Below are positions 1 to 5,281 of a DNA stretch of 6,239 nt, piece by piece (position 1 is the first letter of the stretch; each line of letters begins with the position of its first letter). The stretch spans positions 1-6,239 of the forward strand of contig DAHWHT010000143.1 of assembly GCA_027335515.1 (NCBI GenBank), written 5' to 3'. The notes under the pieces were generated by a model, which was given only the letters and a program-made list of their open reading frames with translations, was not told the origin of the DNA and searched no databases. The stretch is from Clostridia bacterium. Its GTDB lineage: Bacteria > Bacillota_E > RBS10-35 > JAJYVN01. The position numbers were made by a program, and so were the translations under genes.

Positions 1-474
1 GGCCGCCGCGTCGATGGACGCTTCCGCCTCCAGCTTCAAGACCCCATACAACGACACGGGATTGGGACGGGCCGCCTCGGTCAGGGCGTCCCCATCGGTG
101 AAACCATAAACCGAACAGGATGAGGCATTGATCAGGCGAGAACACCCGGCGGCGCGCGCCAAGCCGGCGAGGTCGGCCGCGGCCTGCACGTTGATCCTTC
201 TTGCCAGCCACGGATCGCGGTCGCAGGACCCGTCGTTGGCAAGGCCGGCAAGGTGGATGACGGCGGCGCACCCCTGCAGCGCCGAGCGGACCAGCGGCCC
301 GTCTTCGATCGACCCCTCCCACAGTTCAAAGCGCCGGTCCTGCAGCAGAGCGCGCAACGGCTCCCTGCCATGCACCAGGTTGTCCAGGCAGCGTACGCGA
401 TGGCCCTGGGCAAGCAGCTGCCCGGCAAGCACCGTTCCCACGTAACCGGCTCCGCCGGTGACGAGTACCCGCAC
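1..474 (-). CDS. NAD-dependent epimerase/dehydratase (extended SDR), N-terminal part, runs off the window
   Basis: The 158 visible residues form the Rossmann half of an extended short-chain dehydrogenase/reductase, the family of nucleotide-sugar epimerases and dehydratases that act in the cytosol. Seen: the dinucleotide motif TGGAGYVG at residues 6-13 (GxxGxxG), an acidic residue D31 after the second strand (CLDN) suited to the NAD ribose, HLAG at 74-77, the strand-plus-serine motif ASSCSVYG at 117-124, and the catalytic YxxxK as Y143-GVL-K147. The chosen GTG start (472-474) begins exactly at the usual MRVLVTGG family start and has a strong ribosome binding site seven bases upstream. The overlapping ATG at 476-478 is in another frame and does not give this protein. 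The C-terminal substrate-binding half lies outside the window, so the sugar substrate cannot be named. The motif SSCSVYG with NPVSLY is common in sugar epimerases of uncertain specificity. The gene lies downstream of the GGDEF gene on the same strand with a 126-bp gap. Confidence 0.88.
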   Translation of the reverse strand, partial: MRVLVTGGAGYVGTVLAGQLLAQGHRVRCLDNLVHGREPLRALLQDRRFELWEGSIEDGPLVRSALQGCAAVIHLAGLANDGSCDRDPWLARRINVQAAADLAGLARAAGCSRLINASSCSVYGFTDGDALTEAARPNPVSLYGVLKLEAEASIDAAA

Positions 475-481
475 GCATAAA

Positions 482-491
482 CCCTCCCCCC
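482..491 (-). promoter_or_regulatory. Ribosome binding site of the SDR gene
   Basis: Read on the minus strand this is GGGGGGAGGG, a good Shine-Dalgarno match, with a seven-base spacer to the GTG at 474. It decides the start in favour of GTG over the out-of-frame ATG two bases upstream. Confidence 0.7.
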
Positions 492-600
492 GGATCACAG
501 GTCCGACCAGATGGGGGCCGCCCCTCCATGAACGGTAGCGGGTGGCAATACCTGGCACGCGGCCGTGATCATCCTGCGACGGAAGCCGACACCAACCGAC

Positions 601-1248
601 CTATCCGGATCGGCCGCTGCGCACGCGCTTTTGCCGATACATGGCGTGGTCGGCGCGACTGACCAAGGTGGAGAGCCCCTCACCCACCTGCCACTGCGCC
701 ACCCCGGCAGAGAAGGCCACCTCAGGCATCACGGCCCGCAGCCGCTCAACCGCCGCCGCCGCACCCGCCGCAGCGGTGCCGGGCAGGATGGCCAGGAACT
801 CATCCCCACCCCAGCGGACCAACAGGTCGCCGGCGCGCCGCGCCCGGGCAAGCGCCCTACCGAACAGGCGCAGCAGTCGATCGCCACCGGCATGGCCAAG
901 GCGGTCGTTGACCGCCTTGAACCCGTCCAAGTCAAGGAAGACGACGGACAGGGGCAGCCCGGTCCGCCGGGCGACGGCCAACCGCGAGCGCAGGGCGCGT
1001 TCACCCACTGCCCGCGACGGCAAGCCAGTCAGGCTGTCGCGCAACCACCGCCCCGGACGGCGCAGCACCGCGGCTCGACCATAACGGCGCATCATCGACC
1101 GCATGAGCGCCCCGACGCAGCGGCAAACCTCCTCCGCACCCAGACCGCAGCGAGCCTCAATGTCGCGTAGGCTGGCCCCGTGCTCAAGCAGGCGCAGCAC
1201 CCGACGCTCCTGCGGGCTGACGGGCCGCCCGCAGACGACATGCCGCAT
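601..1248 (-). CDS. HTH-GGDEF protein, probable diguanylate cyclase
   Basis: This 215-residue protein should condense two GTP into cyclic di-GMP. The GGDEF domain covers about residues 70-212: DSLTGLPSR at 71-79, metal and substrate motif FLDLDGFKAVND at 104-115, GHAGGD at 118-123, the active-site GGDEF at 147-151, FSAGVAQ at 179-185 and RADHAMY at 198-204. All key residues are present, and an RxxD inhibitory site (R138, D141) sits five residues before GGDEF, so product feedback is expected. Residues 10-55 look like a LuxR or sigma region 4 type helix-turn-helix (SPQERRVLRLLEHGAS, then RDIEARCGLGAEEV). There is no PAS, GAF, receiver or membrane segment. I chose the ATG at 1246-1248 because AAGGTGGG lies just upstream and G/C third-position bias weakens before it. 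The frame stays open to an ATG at 1347, preceded by AGGAGG at a long spacing, and further to 1464. Those longer forms would add 33 or 72 residues without recognisable domains. The SDR gene follows downstream. Confidence 0.88.
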   Translation of the reverse strand: MRHVVCGRPVSPQERRVLRLLEHGASLRDIEARCGLGAEEVCRCVGALMRSMMRRYGRAAVLRRPGRWLRDSLTGLPSRAVGERALRSRLAVARRTGLPLSVVFLDLDGFKAVNDRLGHAGGDRLLRLFGRALARARRAGDLLVRWGGDEFLAILPGTAAAGAAAAVERLRAVMPEVAFSAGVAQWQVGEGLSTLVSRADHAMYRQKRVRSGRSG

Positions 1249-1249
1249 G

Positions 1250-1257
1250 CCCACCTT
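1250..1257 (-). promoter_or_regulatory. Ribosome binding site proposed for the GGDEF gene
   Basis: On the minus strand this reads AAGGTGGG directly before the ATG at 1248, with the AAGG core five bases from the start. It is a moderate match. It competes with an AGGAGGGGG further upstream, which would serve an ATG at 1347 only with an unusually long 14-base spacing. Confidence 0.45.
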
Positions 1258-1745
1258 GGCCGCTCCGCGGCGACGCCGGTCAGGTGATGCCAGACGAAGC
1301 CGCACAGGCACGGCGCCACTGGCTGCCGACTGCAGATCGCCGCACATTCCTGACCCTGCCCCCTCCTGGTCCCCAACTGCCACCTGAACGGCGAGGCCCG
1401 GGGACCCGTGGATGCAGGCTACCGTTTCGACCCACTCGCGCCAGTGCCAGCGGCTGTGCCACACCAGGTCTCAGGTGGACCTGCCGCCGGGTCCTTCACC
1501 CTCGGACGGTCATGCGATGCAGGCATGGTGGGATGTGGGGCCGGAAAACGGGCGTGGCGGCCGCCGTGAATGCGCGGCCCGGCGTCCGCGAGGCGCGGGT
1601 ACCGCCGCGGCACACGGCGACCGCATCCGCGCCTCGGTAGGAACGGCATCGTGCGGACCGGCCGCCGATTCCCGCGCAGCCCGCAAGCACGCAACCCTGG
1701 GTCCCCGACGCAGGAATCGACAGTACTGCCGCCGTAGCGCAGCCT

Positions 1746-1753
1746 GGGGGGAA
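1746..1753 (+). promoter_or_regulatory. Ribosome binding site of the helicase-associated gene
   Basis: GGGGGGAA lies six bases before the ATG at 1760. It supports that start over the in-frame ATGs at 1412 and 1517, whose extra residues look noncoding. Confidence 0.55.
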
Positions 1754-1759
1754 ACCACT

Positions 1760-3574
1760 ATGCCACGTCGGGGCAAGCCGTCCACACCGCGGCCTCCGGA
1801 CACGATCGAGACGTTCGCCCTACCCGCCGCAGCGGAAAGGATCCTCATGCAGCTGTGGCTGATAGAGATCTTGCACGGCGGCGCGAACAACCTCGGCGGG
1901 GTGCGCCCCTCCGCGTTGCAGCGCGGGGAACCCGGCGCCGCCTGGCCATCGAATGAAGAGCTCTCTGCGACCCAAGAACACTGCGATACCTTGAAAGGCG
2001 CAGGATGGGTCTGTCAGGCGCAGTCCTGGTCGAACGCGATTCGCCTGACACCCGCCGGCCAGCAGGCCTTGCCCGCTTTGCTAAACCGACGCTGGTCCGA
2101 GGCGGGGATCCGCGTCGCCGACGCCCAGGTCATAGAGGAAATCCGTCCGGTGGAGGTGGTCACCGCCCTCGCGCGCTTCCTGGGCAAAGCGAGCGGCATG
2201 CGACTCGGCGCCAACGGCAGGCCGGGCGCGCGTGCCCAGGAGGCCCTGCGGCGCCTGTTGCCGAGCAGCCGTCTGGACGAGCATTGGGCGCGCCCCCAGT
2301 TGGCGGGTCCCGCACCACGCCCCGTATGGACCGCCACCCCCTGGGCCGGCTACCACCCGCGCGTCGCGCCATTCGCGGCCATCGCCGCGTTTCATGGCCT
2401 GTTGGTAGCGGGCCCTGCGGGCTGGTCGCTCGGCGATACGGACGCGTGGGAGCAGGCGCCCATCTCGGCCCAATGGAAGAGCATCGTGGGAGCGTGGTTG
2501 CGGACGGTGGCTGCGTGCGGGATTGGCCCGCTCGCCCTCGCCGCGGCAGCTGACGCATGGGTCTCCCCGGAACGCCTGACGGCGTGGGCCGCCGGCACCC
2601 ACTTCAGGGCCGCAGGGCTAGAGGGATTTCTGACGGCCGTTGTCGCGGCTGGAGCGGTCGGCCTGGGCGTTGCCAGGCTCGGACAGTCCGGGGACGCTCC
2701 CGTATTCCGACTGACGGAGGCGGGTCGAGCGGTACTCGCCGGCGCCGACCCGTTGATCGTTGAGCCCGATGAACACCAACCACTGCGTGTCCTCCCGGAT
2801 TTCACCGTGCTGCAGCCCGCAGACAGCGACCCCGCCGACGCCGCCTGGTTGAGCCAGATCGCCGACATCGAGCGCGTCGAACGCGTCGTTGCGGGGCGAC
2901 TGACGCAGCAGACCTGGACCGCGGCACTGGAATCCGGAATGGACGCGCACGAGGCAATCGCGTACCTGCGCGAAGCAAGCGGGGACACACTCCCGCAGAA
3001 CGTCGCCTACACCCTCGAACACGACTGGTCCGGCAGCCGCCGCGCGGCCACTCTGGAGCCGGTCCTCCTGCTGCGGCTGCCGAGCGCCGAGGTCGCCGCG
3101 CGGGCCGAGGCCCACGCCGGTCTGCGCCGACTGCGCCTGGAGGCCCTCACCCCAACCCTGTGGGCCATGCCCCCCGACCGCGAGGCTGCGGTGCGCAAGG
3201 CGATGGTCGCGGCAGGACTGCGGGACCTGAAGGCCGTGGGCACCGGGGAGGCGGCCGTCGATGCCGAGACCTTTCGGCTGGGATGGCCGGGCCCGTTCGG
3301 GTCCCCAGAAGGACAACCGCAGGCGCTCCCCACGCCGGCGCTGGTCCTGCACATGCCGCCCAACGCGCTGTATCGCCGGCTGTGGTTCGCGTACAAAAAC
3401 GGAGATTCCGTGTGGATCGATGTGGCCGAAGAGGGGATCATCCACTTCCGCCCCACGTCGGTCTCCCGCAACCTGTTGGTGGGCCGTTGTGAGGGCTGCG
3501 GCGGCAACCACACCTTCACGATGGACGAGGTACGCGGCCTGCTGGACGAGGAGGCGATCCAAAGCCGCAGCTGA
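1760..3574 (+). CDS. Helicase-associated (XPB/Ssl2 N-terminal-like) protein without motor, WYL-like C-terminus
   Basis: This 604-residue cytosolic protein matches the bacterial helicase-associated family (Pfam PF13625 type) by pattern. The diagnostic stretch is residues 343-425: RVLPDFTVLQP, then a helical segment with ADIERVERVVAGRLTQQTW, a 'SGMDAHEAIAYLREAS' helix, and LPQNVAYTLEHDW. Related proteins carry the same order: beta strand with PD, helices, then PQNV and a terminal DW. Residues about 20-110 and 255-330 look like winged-helix pieces (for example FRLTEAGRAVLAG). Residues 535-596 (RRLWFAYKNGD, VGRCEGCGG, HTFTMDEV) resemble a WYL-type ligand-sensing fold, and they include a CxxC (C577, C580). 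No Walker A or DEAD box motif exists, so it is not a helicase by itself. The role is probably nucleic-acid binding or regulation, possibly with a partner ATPase; this is inference. The U32-like gene starts 132 bp downstream. Start choice: the ATG with a G-rich ribosome binding site. The frame is open to 1412, but the added 116 residues look noncoding. Confidence 0.82.
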   Translation: MPRRGKPSTPRPPDTIETFALPAAAERILMQLWLIEILHGGANNLGGVRPSALQRGEPGAAWPSNEELSATQEHCDTLKGAGWVCQAQSWSNAIRLTPAGQQALPALLNRRWSEAGIRVADAQVIEEIRPVEVVTALARFLGKASGMRLGANGRPGARAQEALRRLLPSSRLDEHWARPQLAGPAPRPVWTATPWAGYHPRVAPFAAIAAFHGLLVAGPAGWSLGDTDAWEQAPISAQWKSIVGAWLRTVAACGIGPLALAAAADAWVSPERLTAWAAGTHFRAAGLEGFLTAVVAAGAVGLGVARLGQSGDAPVFRLTEAGRAVLAGADPLIVEPDEHQPLRVLPDFTVLQPADSDPADAAWLSQIADIERVERVVAGRLTQQTWTAALESGMDAHEAIAYLREASGDTLPQNVAYTLEHDWSGSRRAATLEPVLLLRLPSAEVAARAEAHAGLRRLRLEALTPTLWAMPPDREAAVRKAMVAAGLRDLKAVGTGEAAVDAETFRLGWPGPFGSPEGQPQALPTPALVLHMPPNALYRRLWFAYKNGDSVWIDVAEEGIIHFRPTSVSRNLLVGRCEGCGGNHTFTMDEVRGLLDEEAIQSRS

Positions 3575-3647
3575 TCCCCCCGCCGACGCGGGCCGGCCGA
3601 GTGGCCCATGCGCCACCGACCGAATGGCGGTTGCCGCACAGCAGGTC

Positions 3648-3663
3648 GGCGCCGTACGGTGCC
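3648..3663. repeat. Imperfect 16-bp palindrome (hairpin or operator-like)
   Basis: GGCGCCGTACGGTGCC pairs with itself except for one mismatched pair, read as a G-T wobble in RNA. It lies in the 132-bp gap before the U32-like gene, 44 bp upstream of its GTG start. There is no T-tract after it, so it is a poor terminator. It could be a protein-binding site or chance in GC-rich DNA. Confidence 0.35.
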
Positions 3664-3693
3664 AGCGGTGGACCGGACAGGCCGGCCCGGTGT

Positions 3694-3700
3694 GGGGGAA
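3694..3700 (+). promoter_or_regulatory. Ribosome binding site of the U32-like gene
   Basis: GGGGGAA ends six bases before the GTG at 3707, and the G-run itself ends eight bases before it. It selects this GTG over the upstream in-frame ATG at 3608, whose extra 33 residues are arginine-rich and not domain-like. Confidence 0.55.
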
Positions 3701-3706
3701 TGCGCG

Positions 3707-4852
3707 GTGCGTCTGGTGGTGGCCACGAGTTGGGACGATGACCTGCTGCACGGCATGCGGGGGTTGCCCATCCAATCGGTGTTCGGCAAGCTGCAGCGCG
3801 ATCTGGTCGGCGGCGGCCGTCCGGCCTCCGTCCTGCCGGCGGTGGACTGGGAAGCCATGGCCCACCACATCGCACTCGCCCACGAACTCAATTTTCGATT
3901 CCTCTATTTGTGGAACGCCGCCAGCCTCGGGGATGCGGAGTATGACTCCAGCTATGTGGCGGCGATGGAGCAGCAACTGCGGGAACTCGTCGCCATCGGG
4001 GTCGACGGCCTCGTCGTTGGCATGCCCTGGATGATCCCCCTGGCCAAGGGGGTCTGCGCCGACCTGGAAGTCTCGGTCTCCTCCATGATCGCAGTGGTCA
4101 GTCCACGCGAGGCCCGGCAGTTCGAGGCGATGGGTGCCGACACCATCATCCTCCACCACTCGGCCAACCGCGACTTCGGCCAACTGGACGAAGTGCGCGC
4201 GTCGGTGCGCTGCGACCTGGAGCTCATCCTTAACAACAGCTGCGTCTACCAATGTCCCTACGCCTCCTGCCACCACGTCTCGCCGTCCTTCCACTCCCGG
4301 GCCGGCGGCGCGGACGTCCTCGAATACGAACTGTTCTGGTGCGCCGGCCGCTACGCGCAGGACGGGGCAGAGATCATCCGCGCCCGCTGGATCCGCCCGG
4401 AAGATCTCGACTTCTACGAGGCCCGCGGCTATGATCGTTTCAAGATCGCGGGGCGCGGCCGCGACACCGCCTGGTTGCTCCGGGCCGTCCAGGCCTATGC
4501 CACTCGGAGCTATCCGGGAGACCTCACCGACATCATCAGCATGTCGCAGCACGCCCCCCTGCGTCTGGCACGGCAGCGGGCGGCGGACGACCACAACCCG
4601 TCCGCGCCGGCCTGGGCGGAAATTGCCGACGCGCTGGAACCGGTCGGCCACCTCGCCGTGGATAACCGGGCCATCCCCGCCAACTTCCTGCACTTTTTCA
4701 GTCAACACGACTGCAAAACGCTGTCCTGTCGAGCCTGCGGCTATTGCGGGCAGGTGGCCGCGCGCGCCGTGGGTGGGGTCAGCGGCCGCGACCGGGACGG
4801 AGCCCCGCGCATGCCAGCCGCCCACATGTTTGGTGATCTGCGTCTGGGGTGA
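3707..4852 (+). CDS. U32 peptidase-family-like protein with ten cysteines, probable Fe-S protein
   Basis: This 381-residue soluble protein has the TIM-barrel pattern of U32 proteins: FRFLYLWNAAS at 63-73, a strand at about 100-106 (DGLVVGM), EVSVSSMIAVVSPREARQFEAMGADTI-type strand-helix-strand at 121-147, and ILNNSC at 174-179. A later segment, RWIRPEDLDFYEARGYDRFKIAGR at 227-250, matches the 'I.p.dl..ye..GidrfKI.GR' element of the family. U32 members include tRNA and rRNA hydroxylation factors and the UbiU/UbiV pair, which hold a 4Fe-4S cluster; few are proven proteases. Cysteines are C179, C183 and C188 (CVYQCPYASC) and, near the end, C336, C341, C344 and C347. These two sets are the likely cluster ligands, with C117, C169 and C212 as the remainder. 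The classical U32 protease-type signature (ExF..G..C....G.C) is not visible, so a proteolytic role is unlikely. The substrate is unknown. The gene is probably co-transcribed with the helicase-associated gene upstream. The last 30 residues are a low-order tail. Confidence 0.8.
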   Translation: MRLVVATSWDDDLLHGMRGLPIQSVFGKLQRDLVGGGRPASVLPAVDWEAMAHHIALAHELNFRFLYLWNAASLGDAEYDSSYVAAMEQQLRELVAIGVDGLVVGMPWMIPLAKGVCADLEVSVSSMIAVVSPREARQFEAMGADTIILHHSANRDFGQLDEVRASVRCDLELILNNSCVYQCPYASCHHVSPSFHSRAGGADVLEYELFWCAGRYAQDGAEIIRARWIRPEDLDFYEARGYDRFKIAGRGRDTAWLLRAVQAYATRSYPGDLTDIISMSQHAPLRLARQRAADDHNPSAPAWAEIADALEPVGHLAVDNRAIPANFLHFFSQHDCKTLSCRACGYCGQVAARAVGGVSGRDRDGAPRMPAAHMFGDLRLG

Positions 4853-4876
4853 CCCGGCGACCGACCACCTCCCATA

Positions 4877-4936
4877 CCATCCACAGGGTTCCGGCCGAAC
4901 GCGCCTGATCCGCGCCCCGTCCACCCGCTCCGGCCG
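4877..4936. repeat. Imperfect direct repeat, two copies about 40 bp apart
   Basis: Copy one is CCATCCAC, six bases, then CCGGCCG (4877-4897). Copy two is CCGTCCAC, five bases, then CCGGCCG (4917-4936). A further CCGTCCAC overlaps the end of copy two (4934-4941). The spacers differ. This could be a pair of protein-binding sites downstream of the U32-like gene, or chance similarity in C-rich DNA. Confidence 0.3.
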
Positions 4937-5045
4937 TCCACGGGGCCCCTGCGGTCGACACCCGACCGGGCCGACATCCCGCGCGCGGCGGCACATCCGG
5001 CACCTGGCCCCGGATCCGCGATGCCCGCCACGGCGACCCCTGCGA

Positions 5046-5061
5046 CGACGGAGCCCCGTCG
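5046..5061. repeat. Small inverted repeat (6-bp stem, 4-base loop)
   Basis: CGACGG, loop AGCC, CCGTCG forms a perfect 6-bp GC-rich stem. No T-run follows on either strand, so a classical terminator is not supported. It is listed because it is the clearest hairpin in the 429-bp gap. Confidence 0.3.
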
Positions 5062-5264
5062 CGGACTTCCCGCCGCGCCTCGGCGCAGGCGTCGTCGCGG
5101 TCTCGGCCCAACCTCCGGGGTGCGCGTGGAAAGCACGCAACGTCCTCCCTGCGTCCCTCCACACGGCGTCACGACCGCCGACGACCACTCCTCCAAAACG
5201 CGTCCATGCGCTATCCTGGTGGAGGACACCAAGACCCAAAGAGGCGCGTGCCGCACACCGGGCT

Positions 5265-5272
5265 GGAAGGGG
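5265..5272 (+). promoter_or_regulatory. Ribosome binding site of the SNF2 gene
   Basis: GGAAGGGG lies nine bases before the ATG at 5282 and supports that start. An in-frame GTG at 5219 has no comparable site, and its added residues look noncoding. Confidence 0.5.
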
Positions 5273-5281
5273 TGGCCGCCG

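Larger units (their letters stand above)
1249..1759. other. Divergent intergenic region, no convincing gene
   Basis: This 511-bp stretch lies between the divergently transcribed GGDEF gene and the helicase-associated gene, so promoters for both should lie here. I see no good -35/-10 pair on either strand. Open frames cross it on both strands, but their translations are arginine-, proline- and alanine-rich without domain-like patterns, as expected of noncoding GC-rich DNA. A perfect 10-bp palindrome, GGCGGCCGCC, sits at 1556-1565. The part up to 1347 or 1464 could be coding if the GGDEF protein starts further upstream. Confidence 0.6.
4853..5281. other. Intergenic region before the SNF2 gene, no convincing gene
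   Basis: This 429-bp region is rich in C on the plus strand. It is crossed by open frames on both strands, but their translations are arginine/proline-rich and lack any family pattern. It holds an imperfect direct repeat (4877-4897 and 4917-4936), a small hairpin at 5046-5061, and the palindromes GGGGCCCC and CGGATCCG. No T-tract terminator or good promoter was seen. It may contain the SNF2 promoter or leader, or the remains of a decayed gene. Confidence 0.55.

Noticed and set aside
1448..1464. Sigma-54-like TGGCAC element on the minus strand upstream of the GGDEF gene
   Set aside because: The -12 element reads CTGG where TTGC is expected, so the essential GC pair is lacking.
1730..1750. GCCGTAGCGCAGCCTGG resembles the 5' end and D-arm of a tRNA
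   Set aside because: No anticodon arm or TTCGA-type T-loop follows at the right distance, and the helicase-associated start codon lies where the tRNA body would be.
1412..1759. N-terminal extension of the helicase-associated protein from an ATG at 1412
   Set aside because: The 116 added residues are Arg/Ala/Gly-rich and not domain-like, while the ATG at 1760 has a suitable ribosome binding site.
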